Origin: Cristatella mucedo
Taxonomy: Eukaryota > Bryozoa > Phylactolaemata > Cristatellidae
DNA: 55,000 nucleotides
NCBI GenBank assembly: GCA_009760855.2
Contig: WPIO01000007.1
Coordinates: 2,202,501-2,257,500 of the forward strand
Direction of reading: 5' to 3'
A program made the position numbers and the translations under genes. This document shows, in pieces, positions 25,640 through 38,611 of the stretch (position 1 is the first letter of the stretch; each line of letters begins with the position of its first letter). The notes under the pieces were generated by a model, which was not told the origin of the DNA, did not search any database, and worked only from the letters and a program-made list of their open reading frames with translations.

Positions 25640-25848
25640 GGTGAGTCGTGATGGCACACTAGGTAAGGTGAGTCGTGATGGCACACTAGATAAGGCGGTT
25701 GCTTTCACGCCTCGGTCCCGAGGTCGTGGGTTCGATTCCTGCGGTGGGCGATCCTTTATCGCCGCTGCAAGCGGTGGTGATAGCCGTAAAGGCTCTTCTG
25801 TCGCTATAAAAAAAGAGGCTGTTTAATCAGCTAGGATTTATTATTTTA
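25640..25848 (+). mobile_element. tRNA-derived SINE, family A, with duplicated head
   Basis: A tRNA-like head carries box A (TGGCACACTAGATAAGGCG) and box B (GGTTCGATTCC at 25729-25739). The tRNA-unrelated body has GCGATCCTTTATCGCC, GGTGGTGATAGCC and GCTCTTCTGTCGCTATA, and the 3' end is GAGGCTG...AATCAGCTAG. The first 27 bases are tandemly duplicated (25640-25666 and 25667-25693). It is a SINE and not a tRNA gene, since the 3' half of the tRNA is replaced by the SINE body. Confidence 0.9.
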
Positions 25849-25974
25849 TTTATGTTTGATTGTGGGGGGTGTGTGTGTGTATGCTGCAAATTCGAACTGT
25901 GCGTTACCAACACCATCAGAAAACGCCGAGCCGCTTTTGACATGCACAGACGAGGTCTCTCTGGCTCTTTTAGA

Positions 25975-26105
25975 CCCAGGTCTTCTTGGGTTCGATTGTT
26001 GAGGCAGGCATTTCTTTATTGCCCACTGCAAGCAGGTGGGAGGGTAGCGAGAGAGCTCCCAAGGTTGTTCTGGCGCTATGTAAACCGAATCGCTGCCGAT
26101 TCTCC
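25975..26105 (+). mobile_element. SINE family A, degenerate
   Basis: CTTGGGTTCGATTG (box B), TTTCTTTATTGCCCACTGCA, GGTGGGAGGGTAGCGAGAGAGCTC and TGGCGCTATGTAAA follow the order of the family A body. Box A is not clear. The flanking sequence at 26100-26190 may be a LINE coding relic. Confidence 0.6.
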
Positions 26106-26109
26106 CGAC

Positions 26110-27240
26110 CTTGTGAGAACGTCCGCTCCCTTGGTACGGAGTCACATGGTTACCTGTCTTCTTTTAAATCCATCCTTGCTCATAAACCCTCATCGTAGTT
26201 GCCTTAAGTGGAAGCTTCTGAACACGAAGTCATTGGCAGCTGCTCAATCGATGACCTTTTCTGGCTGTTGTGCCACAGCCGTTCAACGTCTTTCAATCTG
26301 TAGTTTTTAAAACAGCCGATGCATACCAAAATGCCCTATCGGGTGCTATCAATTAGCTGTCCATTTTTTTTTATATAAGACGGTTTGTTGCAGGCAGACT
26401 CTTTTGTTCTGCCTGTCCTAGATTGTGAAGCTCACTCCCAGAGTCCTTGCCAGCCGGCCACAGTGTGTTTGTTTTCCTCGTTCTCCTCCTGCTTGCTCGG
26501 CGACTTCCTTGCTAGCCCTTGTGCATTGCTACTCATTCGATTTTACTCTGTCGACTCTCCTTCGAAGTCTGCTTCCCTGCTTCTCGCTCGTTATTCTTTT
26601 CCTTTAGATGAAGGCTGTTAGCTTGTGATGGCATCGAAAGCTGCTTGCACATTGTGCATTCTTTAGACCACTTCGCCTTAAGCATTAGCCCTGGTTACTT
26701 TACGGGATTCTTAGTGGAAATGCTTTTATATGGGTCAAGCCATGATCCTGATGTTATGATGCAGTTTTCTGTAACTCATTCAAAGCACCAATCTGCTGCG
26801 AAGGTCAATGCGAAAGAAAAAGTAGACTTGGCTTATAGATTCGCACCGAAGGAGCCACAGTTTGCTTAAAGTAACAGCAATAGTCTGCTGATTCAGCCGC
26901 CCTATTCTTACAGTGAGTGTGCTATTCTCTGATTGGCTATCCTAGTATAATTAAATGTACAATAATAATCACGTGATATTTGTAACGTCTAATGTCGCAT
27001 TTTTTCTTATTTTGTCGAATATAATGGGCAATACTGGTTTGATGGTGACTAAAAGGATGTTATTACATGTCCAGAGGGTTCTAATAAGGTTACAAACCGC
27101 CTGTAGAGATTGTGAACAGCTTTTCCATGCTTTAGCCACGAAAATATTCGATTTATACATACATAATTCTACTTAGCAGAAATTTGCTTATCACGGTAGA
27201 GTCTGGAACTGATTAATCACGATAAACAAGCGACGACTGT
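26110..27240. other. No gene recognised
   Basis: Apart from a possible LINE relic at its start, this stretch shows only short frames without known motifs. AT content rises after about 26600. Confidence 0.4.
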
Positions 27241-28129
<889 letters not shown>

Positions 28130-28250
28130 AAATTATAATTTATTTGTATAGCACCCTAAGAGAACAATCTCTATCCAGTGGCTGTACATCGGCTGCAGGG
28201 CTCGAGCCCATGACTTCGGTGGCAAGCATCTTAACCCTTGGCCAAACCAG
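28130..28250 (-). mobile_element. tRNA-derived SINE, family B (LINE-type hairpin tail)
   Basis: On the minus strand: TGGTTTGGCCAAGGGTTAAG (box A region), a box B in ATGGGCTCGAGCC, then GCAGCCGATGTACAGCCAC and the hairpin tail ending TTCTCTTAGGGTGCTATACA and AAATTATAATT. The tail is that of the L2-like LINE. This joins a tRNA head to the LINE tail in about 120 bases. Confidence 0.85.
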
Positions 28251-28420
28251 AGCAGCAGGGGTGAATCGTCTCCATGAGTGGCCCAGTGTCACCGACTGAG
28301 GGCCACACCAAGCCCGGGAGTTCGTATCTAGCTGGCAGTAGACACTGGGCATAACCAGGTGGTCTGCTGCACCTTGCTGGTGCTGCCAGGGACTACTTGG
28401 AAGGTGCATCAATGGGTCAG

Positions 28421-28540
28421 CTGATTTGGCACAGTGGTTAAGGTGCTCACCTCGACCAACGTCAAGAGGAATGCATTTGATGACCAGCCGTGGGCTCCAG
28501 CCCCGTGGCAAATGTGAAGCTCCTAAATAGAGATTAAAGT
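28421..28540 (+). mobile_element. SINE family B, plus strand, decayed tail
   Basis: The head TTTGGCACAGTGGTTAAGGT, GCTCACCTCGACC and the box B region GTGGGCTCCAGCCC are visible; the tail is reduced to GCTCCTAAATAGAGATTAAAG. It faces the copy at 28130 in the opposite orientation with about 170 bases between them. Confidence 0.65.
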
Positions 28541-28552
28541 TCAAACAGGATG

Positions 28553-28614
28553 CTATATATATATATATCAGTTATATATATATCTATCAGTTATGTATAT
28601 ATATATATATATAA

Positions 28615-28668
<54 letters not shown>
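28553..28668 (+). repeat. (AT)n and (CA)n compound microsatellite
   Basis: AT runs with two ATCAGTTATATATA-like interruptions and a short CA run in the middle (about 28614-28628). Confidence 0.97.
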
Positions 28669-28669
<1 letters not shown>

Positions 28670-30354
28670 TTAGAGGGGCATACATCTGTTCGGTCTGTTT
28701 GAAGGTGCTTTTGAAAGAAAATGGACGCCAAACCAGGCTGGATTTGTCCGAGCATATCAATTTCGACCAGGAGACCATTTGTGGCTACCCGGAGTCAATG
28801 GATATAAAGCGGCTCCTCATCCACAGGTCACTCTAAGGATGATGTAGACTGGGCATTCGTATTGCCATTTCTCGGTATATCCGACTGTTTCCTGGTCTTC
28901 TATGCAACGCCATTGCCTCTGCACCTCCTTCGCTGTCCCACCCACCACAGCTACCTCCTCCACCATTATTACGAAGGCGAGTCCCAGGGAGATCAATAAT
29001 CATCAAGGAGTTACTGTGCGAAAGCACCAGTGAACCGTAGTCGTGAATGGAGCAGCAGGGCTGGGTTACAAGTAGAATAAGAACTCCACAGAGAGAGACA
29101 GCCTGTGCACCGGTGCAGCACTTACGACCAACCGGTCGGTTCGAGAGTGGCTGCAGGCTGCAATTCTGTATTGCCGCTCACTGGACACAGGATTGATAGC
29201 TGCAATAGCTCGTCTAACTGCTTTTCACAAAATTTAGATGATGAGCTCATCTTTGCATTTTGCATTTAATCCCTTGGAGGTAAGAAATATGCTGCCCTGG
29301 CTTGCCATACCTTTTATGCAAGGAGGCAGAACAGCTGGTTCTAGCCGTGGCTTGGCAGCCGGCCTACATCGGCCAACGCAAGAGGACTGAGAGCTGAATT
29401 GCCGGCCTACCAGTTTCATGCTGGTAGCAACGCCCTGTGTTCTGTCAACTGTCCCATCAGAAGCTGAGGCAGCAGTGGGTATGACATTAGTCCTGTAGTA
29501 GACTGGCCGCACGGTCGACGTATAAAGCCCCGAGCCTCAGCTGCCTTCTAAACTTTCCCCTCTTCCGAAATGTTATGATCATAATATGGGCAGATCATTA
29601 CAACTTTTGTGAAGTACATGACCCTTTAAAGTTCCACTGTCTGTATTATCATTCGAAGGGATTCATCGAGCAATAGGTAAGCATTGTGAAAAGGCTGAGG
29701 ATACTTTATCAAGTGTGTTATTATTATTATAATAAGTATTGTAGCGACTCTCGCCCCCCAAGAGTAGAAAGGAGGCTGATCCCTGCTGATCATCTAACTG
29801 CTGCTGCAACTGTTGGCTGCTGAATGAACGGCTGCAAGGAATTTCCTGAGCCTATTGAATTCAGTACTCCTCACCTCGGCACGGCTAGCAACCGGATCGA
29901 ACCTGAAACATTGGACGACCGCTATGTATGCTCTCATCAGAAGAGTTTGATTAGGCAGAATAAGAGCAAACAGAAGCCAGCAGCAGAGAGACGCGTGGCT
30001 TGAGCAGTCGTGACGGACTTGTTTTCATTGAGCACAGATTAAAAAAAAAGGCGTATTGCAAGAACTTCCTCTACCATGACGGGGTGGACCCACCAACCTC
30101 TCCAGCACAGCAGCGATTCATGTACGGATCACCTATCTCGTGGTCTACTGTTTAATATAGTACCATAAGCTGGGGGTTAAGGGTACGGACGACCGTCAGT
30201 CAGATGTGGTTTTAGCTGCCCGTGTTAACCCCTAAAACTGCTGGTTGCAGCCTTCGGTCCCGGAGGGCAATGCACCCAAGGAAAGAGGTCGTCGACCTAC
30301 CCACATGGCTCCCTCAGCCATGCCCCAGAAAACTCTTCCGGCCCCCACTGTTGC
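28669..30354. other. Mostly unannotated, with one LINE-tail remnant
   Basis: No gene is recognised. At about 29690-29745 the sequence GATACTTTATCAAGTGTGTTATTATTATTATAATAAG is close to the last bases of the L2-like LINE tail on the plus strand. Confidence 0.5.
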
Positions 30355-30441
30355 ATGGTCAGCAAAGCCCTCGTACACTTAAGCCTTCTTTCATTGACCA
30401 CCTACTTGTTCTTCACCTGCATTAGCTCGACGATGGAGAGG
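30355..30441 (+). other. Possible signal-peptide exon of an unknown small gene
   Basis: From an ATG, 29 codons give a leader-like sequence (MVSKALVHLSLLSLTTYLFF, then TCISSTMER) followed at once by GTAAGTATA, a good splice donor, in phase 0. Two further splice-like units follow: a 29-base segment 31085-31113 between TTTTTATTGCAG and GTAAGCC, and an acceptor TTTTCCATATGCAG ending at 31181. If spliced, a basic tail containing the dibasic site GKGRR would follow, with a stop soon after. No homology is recognised and chance is a serious alternative. Confidence 0.2.
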
Positions 30442-31809
30442 GTAAGTATAATCCACAGTATCCGGGTGCAGATCTGTCACGTGCACACTGACCGGGGAAA
30501 CTATGCTGCATTGCTCATCTGTCAGCTGCCTGCAGCTGGCAAGGACACACTCCGAACCCCAAACCAGGATTTAGTTATGAGGGGGTCAGCCCTTGATATT
30601 TCCAGAGGCAAGCAATCGTAAGATGCCTGAAAGGCGTGTCGGGTGATCGAGCCACCGCCCACGCAGCCATTCAGATGAGCTTGCTCCCCTGGCTCGTATG
30701 CTTACGCCGCTGAGCTTATCTTGGAACACGACCGTAACAAGTTTGCCAACTCGTCTCCTCTTGTGTTCACACTCCTACCTCAAATTCTCTTCAGGCCGCA
30801 TTTTGTATCCTTAAGCGGTTAACCTTTTTAGAATCACAGCACCTAATTCTACAATCAGGTATTCACGTTTTATGCTTCCTTGTCGCTTGAAGCTGCGTTT
30901 ATACTATCGGCTTTCCTCCTTACTGACGCTGACTTTCCTGCCGATGCAACAAACATTGAGGATTGACTTAATCTTGCCCATAACCACCAGCTCGAGTTAA
31001 GGACTATAGATAAGGCGAGATAATTCCCTACGGTTGCCGCCAAGCCCTCAGGAATCGAGTTCGCTGCTGCAGTTTTTATTGCAGACAAGAAGGGGAAGAT
31101 TAGGAAAAGGAAGGTAAGCCTATAAAAAGGTTTGTCGGTAAACTTATACTGTTATGTTAAGTTCGCGTTTTCCATATGCAGACGCAAGGCATCTTCTTCG
31201 TGAGAGTTGCTAGAACCATTGGCTACAATGCATTACCATCAGATAAACAGGGACTTGCCCTGAATGCATCGATGACAAACTCGAGCTTGCGATTGGCAGC
31301 CATTGTGGGTTGGTCGTGGGCATAGGTCACACGCCGGGGGGGGGGGGGTTGATCGGTCGGCTAGTACAACTAGTGGCTTAGTTCAAGAAGGAGTCGCTCC
31401 TACGTCTTGTCAGTCGGCTTATTTGGCTCCACCTCCAGGATCTAGTCATGTTGGCCAAATGAGAGCGACGTCGGTGCTGAGTAGGCGCCTAATTGGTAGG
31501 AAGTAGATAGTGTAGACGTAGCGCAAGAAAACCTACTAGCAGTCCGACTAAAAATCAGCCTGTCTGCAAACTTGAAACTTAACTGAAGCTGCATTCTCGC
31601 CAGATTGAAATGGTGTTCGACACTGATCATAAGCTGGCTGAAACACGGGTTGGCCGTGCAGGCTGTGCGTTCCTTAATTCGATACGAGATTAATTATCGC
31701 AGTCGGTCTTACTCCTAGGTTGTCCACGGGCCTCGTGTTGATCGTTGTATCACCTCTGCTAGCCATTATCAATCTTTCGCCTAACTTATATCTTCAACAC
31801 TACTGCATG

Positions 31810-31810
<1 letters not shown>
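30442..31810. other. No other gene recognised
   Basis: Outside the speculative exons described for 30355-31200, I see no coding similarity. A G run lies at 31336-31348. Confidence 0.4.

Positions 31811-31900
<90 letters not shown>
31811..31900 (+). repeat. (CT)n microsatellite
   Basis: About 90 bases of uninterrupted CT repeat. Confidence 0.98.
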
Positions 31901-31903
<3 letters not shown>

Positions 31904-32299
31904 CTCTCCTCTCTGTCTTGGCTGCAACGGCAAATGTTTTGCTAAGAATGAGCCCTAGCGTAGTGCTACAGAGGTTGTCTCTATGGAAATGTTATCTGGT
32001 CAGGCGTGAGCCATGATTATCTGCAGCAGGCTTGATATCGCACTTCCTTCAGAACGTAAGTTAAGGTAGAAGCTGCTGATTTTTTTTCTCGGATCATGGT
32101 AGCATGATTTGCATCTACAACTTTCCGCCCTCCCAAACTAAAACCACCTTGAAAGGCTAAACTCAAAAGACGATGCATGGAGAGCGCATGCATTGCAATT
32201 CCTTAGCGTACCCGACTATCGTTAGATGCATAGGCCACCCGTTACTTGGAATGTCGCACTTTACGACATTACATAATGCTGAAGATACAGAAAGAATTT

Positions 32300-32830
32300 A
32301 GAATAGCAATAAATTTACATGGCACCTCAGAGAACCAAATAGCTATCTACGTCCTTTTGCATGTGCTAGCAAGAAAACATGACGATTATTTATTAAATCC
32401 ACAATGTTAGCACGCACAAGTATACATAGGGCAATTCAAACGGACGGAGGAACAGCTGTGAGGAACAGGTAAAGTTTTTAGTTTCTTCTTAATTTCGATA
32501 AGCGAAGAGAATTCTGCGATGTCAGTCAGGCTTTGGGAGCATAGGAACTGAAGGCGTGATCACCTAGGATCCGAGGGTCATTAGAGTCACGACCGGAGTC
32601 AGACAAGATGAGCGGTGCAACGGGGGGGGGGGGGGGGGACTCGCGCGATTAGGAAGTATCTCAAATAGGTAGGTCGGAGCAAGAGAATGAAGAGGCCTGA
32701 AGCTCAGCGACAGAACCTTACAGCCTACATACATTACTGCCTGATTGCGGGAGCCAGCACCAATCGGTAAGAAGTGATGCAGCTGTGTGGGGCAATTTCG
32801 ACTGCTACGCTGCACACTTTTCCGGTAGTC
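32300..32830 (-). mobile_element. Degenerate L2-like LINE 3' fragment
   Basis: The minus strand carries a decayed hairpin (32320-32375), then the coding remnants CKVLSLSFRPLHSLAPTYLF and EILPNRA, equivalent to FKVLSLTFRSLxSLAPxYLS DLLPxQA of better copies. A 17-base G run (32622-32638) is inserted. It is one of the older copies. Confidence 0.8.
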
Positions 32831-32982
32831 CGAGCGCGAAGTGTGTGATCTTCGTGGGTTTTGTTAGCCGCAGTTCACTCACCAATGCTTCCACCCCCTT
32901 CAGCAGCGAAGCACCGTTTGACCATCTATGTCACGCTTTACCTCTTTAATCCGGATTGCATGCAATGCAGGTACGTATTGCA

Positions 32983-33104
32983 GTTTATTTGCATAGTACC
33001 CCGAGAGAGTCCAGTTTATCCAGACACTTTACATATGCCGCAGGGTTCGAGCTCGCGACCTTGGTGATTAAGGGTGAGCATTTTACCCCTGCGGCCAAAC
33101 CAGG
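32983..33104 (-). mobile_element. SINE family B
   Basis: Minus strand: TTTGGCCGCAGGGGTAAAAT (box A region), box B-like CGCGAGCTCGAACC, CTGCGGCATATGTAAAGTGT, then the hairpin arm CTCTCGGGGTACTATGCAAA. The order is the same as in the copy at 28130. Confidence 0.85.
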
Positions 33105-33949
33105 CAAGTAGTATGATTGCCATGGTCTCCTTCGGAGTGGGACAGACCGAGGAAAAGACCGAGCTAACCGTAGAGGTGTGCACTTGCATTGACAAAGAGA
33201 AATCGGTAGCATCGTCTTGAGTATCACTGGCTTGTATGCGAATCGCATCCGTATCGAGTCGTTTCGTACGCAGGCGTCAAAAAAGCCACGTGCGCAGCCG
33301 CTCGAGTTCCACTGCGCCTGCTCACGTTATGAGCGCCAGCTCTCAGCTGCCGTGACCGGGCTTGAGCCTCGGCCCAGCGGACACCGGTTGTGCACATGAG
33401 CCCAGCTGGGAGCCCCCTCAGACTTTGAGTTGTCGCCCTTTGCACAGCTCCGTCCGGCGTGCAGAGGGCATTATGGATGGAGTGAGAACTTGAAAGAAGT
33501 TGCCACCGCCGAATGCGAGTTGCACTCGCTGCCTCGCGCTGCCTAGAACCCTGTTAAGCTGTCCGGTGACCTGTAGCCAATTCCGGCTCGAGTGTGCACG
33601 CGGTTCGTGCGCGCGGCAGTGCAGTTCACTCAACCACCTCTTCAGGTACGCCGAAGTGTAGCATTACGCGCCATAATGAGGATCGCGGGGCGCGCTCAGT
33701 GACTGGGCTCCCCGTCGCACGAAGAGCCATTTGTCAACCCAATAGAAGTTGACGGAATTTCGGCAGCAGACTGGTGTTAATAGTAGCAGCAGGGTAGCAG
33801 CCGCTGCAGCAGCAGCAGCAGCAGTAAAAAAGCGTTGGAGCGACGGTTTGCAGTTTTCTAATTCCATTTCCAGCGTTACAAAAAAACAAGATCCGACCAA
33901 AAAGCAGAAGCCTTTGGCTACGAGACAAGCGGCGGGCATTTCTTTTGCC
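33105..33949. other. No gene recognised; short CAG repeat
   Basis: Contains a (CAG)n-like run at about 33799-33825 and no recognisable coding region. Confidence 0.4.
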
Positions 33950-35550
33950 GCACCTTGGACTACCTGCTGCCGCTGCCGCTGCCGCCGCCTTTACTTTCCC
34001 CACTCCGCTGCACGCCTTCTACCGTTAGCGACGCACGAACTCCTGTCGGCTCGCCGACCCCCGGCTCAAGGCCAAGAGCGACAGTGCGGCGGTCGAGGCA
34101 ATCGCGACGTAAGAGTCGCCACTCGAAGTGCAATGGCGGCGGCGCATCGCCGGAGCGCCGGCAGCGGTGTGCTTTTTTCCAGGCACGCAGACGACAAGAC
34201 TCGGCCGACCGGGAGAATTTAAAAAGTCGCTGCGGCTCCGGCCTGCGCTCTAGTCACGCGTCCAACGCTGGACGAGCCGCCGGGCAGCAGAGCGCGCCCT
34301 CGTTTCGCCGCCGCCTGTAGCTGCATTTCATTCGGCGCGGCCCGTGCTGCCCGTCGCTCGGCGACGGCCATTTAAAGCTGTCGGCCAAGGCGAGCGGTTG
34401 CCTCCTGCTGCATTTTTCACGCGAGCCCGAGCAAGACGCTCCGCCGCGAACCGTTCCGCGACGGAGCGCGCTCTCGGACCGCCATTCTTTGAGGCGGTCC
34501 CAAGAATGCGCTCGCTCGCTCGCTCGGGGACCGTCGGAAATCGCCCCCGGCGTAAACGATCCTCGGCGCGACGGCCGCGCCGCGCCTCGAATGACGTTCC
34601 CGTTCTAGCGTCCGTTCGCTCGGGCAGGACGGACGCGCTCTCGCGACGGCTGCAGAGCGCTCGGAGCGCGAAAAAGGGAGTTGACGGCGGGGGCGGGGCG
34701 GGCGGCGGCGGCGCGCGCAGGCGTCCCATCGGACTCGACGGCGTCGGCGAGCGCACGGCAGCGAAAACAAGTCCACGTCGCCGGCCGCCCCAATTGTTCG
34801 CGCGTATGACGCTCGGTCGCGAAGCGCTAATTGCGCTCCGCGCGCGCTGGGACGGCGGCGCTCGCTCGCTCGCTCGGGCCCGCCGCGCGCGGCGCTGGCT
34901 GCTGGCTGGCGGCCGCGCTCGAATAACTTGGTCGTTCGCTTGACCAACTTCAGCCGGTGTCAATGGAGACAGCTCGCCCGCTTCAACAACAGTATCGCTG
35001 CTGCTCGTCAATGGTTGGCTTCGCGGCCGCAGTCCCGGGATAATGGAGGGTTTAATTGCGAGACTGCAAGTAGGATGCCAAAGCCCCGGAGCCAATGCAC
35101 TTGGAGAGCTCGCAGCTCGCTGTTTTTCATCGGCTCGTGACCTCTGCCCGGATCGCAGTGAAAGCCCGGCCGAGGCGGTAGATTCCGCGCCGGCTATCTA
35201 CGGTCGGGCTTTTGTCAGATCCTCGGAATGCGCAAACACGAATCCGAGAGCGGATTACCGGGCGACAGTGCGTCTACGGCGCGCGAACGCACTCGCCGAT
35301 GCGACGTACCGCCTGCATCTAGTTGCCGCGATGCGTCCGGCAAAGTGCGGCGCCCAAGGTACGCGCTGCTAACAGGAAAGATCCCTCGTCGAGGGCGGGC
35401 GCTGCTAGAAGGCGATCGGCTTGAGCTCCGATGCGACGACCGCTGTCCGGAAGTCCGACGGCGTAGGGTCCAGTATGACGCCACACGAGTGCGCCCAACT
35501 AGTCCTTAGCCAAAGTGCCGGTGAATGTAGTCCGTTCGGGCCCGTAACCA
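33950..35550. promoter_or_regulatory. CpG-island-like block, no gene identified
   Basis: About 1.6 kb is very GC- and CpG-rich inside a region that is otherwise moderately AT-rich, with repeated GCTCGCTCGCTCGCTCGG motifs (34512 and 34858). Long frames on both strands (for example 34328-35095 minus) overlap each other and show only Arg/Ala/Ser-rich composition, typical of chance reading at high GC. A promoter and first exon of a gene outside or further along the window would explain it. Confidence 0.45.
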
Positions 35551-35693
35551 ATTAAACAATTAAATGCATTCGACGATAGGCAACAAGTCGCGAAGCGAAG
35601 TGCTTGTGGACCACAGCAAAAGCGACTATTATGGATATATATGATATACATATATGTGTATACACATTTCAATTTTCAATAAACCAATATATA

Positions 35694-35735
<42 letters not shown>
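35694..35735 (+). repeat. (CA)n(TA)n microsatellite
   Basis: CA run followed by a TA run, about 42 bases together, with AT-rich flanks. Confidence 0.95.
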
Positions 35736-36159
35736 GGGAACAGCTCACTGCCTGAGGACTCGCTTTGCTGAGTCATGGTAGTTCCGTCACGGAAGACAAT
35801 GCTGAGCTATCTTGCCGCTAGGCGGAAGTTCACCATCTTGATACGCGACGCAAGTGCACCATCTTGCGGTGTGACGGACTTTCTCGCTTTAATTATCTGT
35901 GTATACACATGTTCGTCGCTTACCGAAGGCAGGCGCAGCAAGCCGTGTCCGATTTCAACTGTTTAAGTGGATGTTGCTGCTACGTATGATAGTAACCAAA
36001 TTATATGCCCCCTTTTACATGACACTCGTCATTTCTGTATCGTGGTAGCATTACTATAAATATCACCTCAGGCATAATGCAAGGGTTATGTCAGTTACTG
36101 CGCCGTACTAACTAACTTACGTGCTAACTAGCCAAAAGACGTAGCTTATTGCAAGGGTA

Positions 36160-36316
36160 ATAATATTAACTGATTTTACAGCCTCATTTTTAAAGCGACA
36201 GAAGAGCCTTAATGGCTATAACCATCTAGCTTGCAGTTGCAATAAATGATCCTTCACCACAGGCTTCGAACCCACGACCTCGTTCGTGAAGAGCGAGCAA
36301 CTTATCTACTGGGCTT
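36160..36316 (-). mobile_element. SINE family A
   Basis: The minus strand has the box A region GCCCAGTAGATAAGTTGC, box B in GTCGTGGGTTCGAAGCC, then GGATCATTTATTGCAACTG, GGTTATAGCCATTAAGGC, TCTTCTGTCGCTTTAAAAAT and the family 3' end GAGGCTGTAAAATCAGTTA. Confidence 0.88.
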
Positions 36317-37840
36317 TTACAGCAAGCATAAAGTAGGCGGCTTCTATTAAACTCGCAGCTTATGTTGTTGAGATTTACTCGAATAGATAGCATCTCCAGT
36401 TCGTACAAGCTGTAATTTAGAAACCACTAAAAATCTCCGGGGCATCCAAATCTGGTTGATATAGCAATCCAGATTGTTACAGCTCTGTCCTTGAATAAGA
36501 CCGGGGTCGGCCGTGACAATAAAAAGCCTAAAGCAAGCATGCATGGTCGGTGCAGTTGTTTGTTGTCACAATCAATTAGGCTTGAAAATAGATTGATATC
36601 GCGGATTTTTACACACCTTCTTCGTAGCTGTCGTTATAGCTTTCTTGCATCTCCGTCTTTATCACCAAAAGCCGCCACGGCAATGGGCTGTGCTGCAAAA
36701 CGACTTCTGAGCACTTGATTTTCAGACGTTCGCATAATTTCCGCAATTCGCCTGGCTGGAGACAAGACTAGCAGATTTAGTTTCCGCGCTATCTCAATAA
36801 ATACCTGAATCGACCTCAAAACTTGAACACGATTCGTGCGCACAACAAAAGAAGAAGCAAGCCTCGTGCATCGTTGCACAAGCGACTGTGACTTGTGCAA
36901 CTGTGACTTTTCATATTCTTTCCTGACAGGATCAAACTAATACAGCGTTTGCTGCCGTAAATTCAGTTGAAAGACTGTGAGGTATGATGAATTAAATTAA
37001 CCAGATCTTTAAGTTGAGCATGCACTCACTGGCATACTTTCGAAAATTAGTGAATGATTAGGCGACTGCTAATAGGAACGAGAAGTCCAGCCACTTTCTT
37101 TTACGGCCCCCTGACCCGGAAACTGCAACTAGTGATAACCATAACAAAATAGTCCAATTTTGTCGATCAGAACCTTCAAATCTCATTTGAATAATCTTAG
37201 AAGTAAGCCAATACATTTTACAATTATTTTCAAAAATATGTTAAAAATGTACATGCAAATACGAATAAGACCTATCTAAGCACAGAACTAGTAAAATATA
37301 CAATATACCGTTCTGTCCTTACAAAGCATTTGCATGCTATACACAGCCATATGATTACTTCACATGTCTCCGAAACATTAAGTCTCATTGAGCTGGTAAC
37401 GAGAGTTTGTAAAAGTCATCTGACTCGTGGTGCTAGCATCTATAGCAGTATGATCGCAGAGTAATAAAGTAGCTTGTCTGCTATTACTGACACAGTCCAT
37501 CGTCTCAGCAGTGTGCGACGTAGTTGCAGTCTCGTAGCTTAGTCACAGGCTCTACAGCATAGAGAACCGGGGGAGGGGAGAATGGTCACTTCATTCATCA
37601 CACCGTCAGCAGTCAAGGTACAAGAAGACTTCAAATTAACCAAATCCGTAATTAGCACTGTTAAGCTGCTGCGTTATATTAGTCGCAGCATTACTCAAAG
37701 AGACTGGTGGCTGTCAGCAGATTTCGGTTACTAAAATACTGTCGCTCACCTTGCTTTAAATGTTGTCTATCTTCACCAACAGCAACGTCATTTCAATGAG
37801 ATGCTTACTACCAGTGAGTAATATCCATCAAGATGTCATA
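36317..37840. other. No feature recognised
   Basis: AT-leaning sequence with short frames only. I see no repeat family or gene. Confidence 0.4.
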
Positions 37841-37844
37841 ATAA

Positions 37845-37945
37845 TAACAAAACAATTGATGTAGCGCCCTCGGAGAACTCAATCTATTTCTAGGCACTTT
37901 GCATTTAACGCAACGGAAGCGCGATCAAATGGCTAGTTGAGTATA
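37845..37945 (-). mobile_element. LINE 3' tail
   Basis: Minus strand: GCAAAGTGCCTAGAAATAGA, then TTGAGTTCTCCGAGGGCGCT and TTATTATTATG. Adjacent GCGATCAAATGGCTAGTTGA matches the untranslated region of the L2-like LINE, so this is a short LINE insertion. Confidence 0.8.
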
Positions 37946-38307
37946 AGCAGTGCCTTGCCCGTAAGTTTAACGCAGCACTAATCTATAATTCGCTTCAGTT
38001 CGACTAATCACTGCTCTTTAATTCCCTGAAGTAAAGGCAGGCATTGATATAAGCTCAGTTTTTGGCTTAACAAGGAGCTGATATAGCAATTAGGCACTCA
38101 AACAAATCCAGTGAACATCGCTTATCTTTACCAGTCCACATCGAGAGGCGTGCTTTAGTGCAATTGTCACCGATCAACCCTACATAACTTTAAATGTGCT
38201 GTCCATGAGTGAGCCAGTTCTCGCCATCAGTGAACAAGAGTCACCAACGTCAAACTCACTTTGTGCCCTTTGCAATCTGTATAGTGCAAGTATGATGGTA
38301 TACGTAT

Positions 38308-38452
38308 GATAATAATAACATCATAAGAATTCATTTTTATTGCGCACTAAGAGACATTCATTATTCAGGTGTTTCGCGTGTGCCTCAGGGCTCGAACCCA
38401 AGACCTCGGCCAGACCATGGTCGGGGTGAGCACCTTAACCAGTGGTCCAAAC
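38308..38452 (-). mobile_element. SINE family B
   Basis: Minus strand: TTTGGACCACTGGTTAAGGT (box A region), GCTCACCCCGACC, GGTCTTGGGTTCGAGCCC (box B), CTGAGGCACACGCGAAACAC, then the decayed hairpin and TGTTATTATTATC tail. Confidence 0.88.
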
Positions 38453-38611
38453 ACTGTCGCATAAAAATAAAAAAAGGGGATCATTTCATAATATACATAT
38501 GAAGTTACAATATGCAATATTGTGGTCGAAATTAAAAAATTGGATTGTGCATCCTAAAAGTCAGCTTTAGATGAGTGCTTTATTAAATTACGTGTTTAAA
38601 TGTGGTGGAGA

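Noticed and set aside
25640-25760. A tRNA gene (also considered at 28427, 38620 and in reverse at 42060)
   Set aside because: Box A and box B are present but the acceptor stem and 3' half of a tRNA are missing and a SINE body follows in several copies.
34328-35095. A 255-codon minus-strand frame and overlapping plus-strand frames in the CpG-rich block
   Set aside because: Arg/Ala/Ser-rich composition without a motif, open in several frames because of few stops; no splice or start support.
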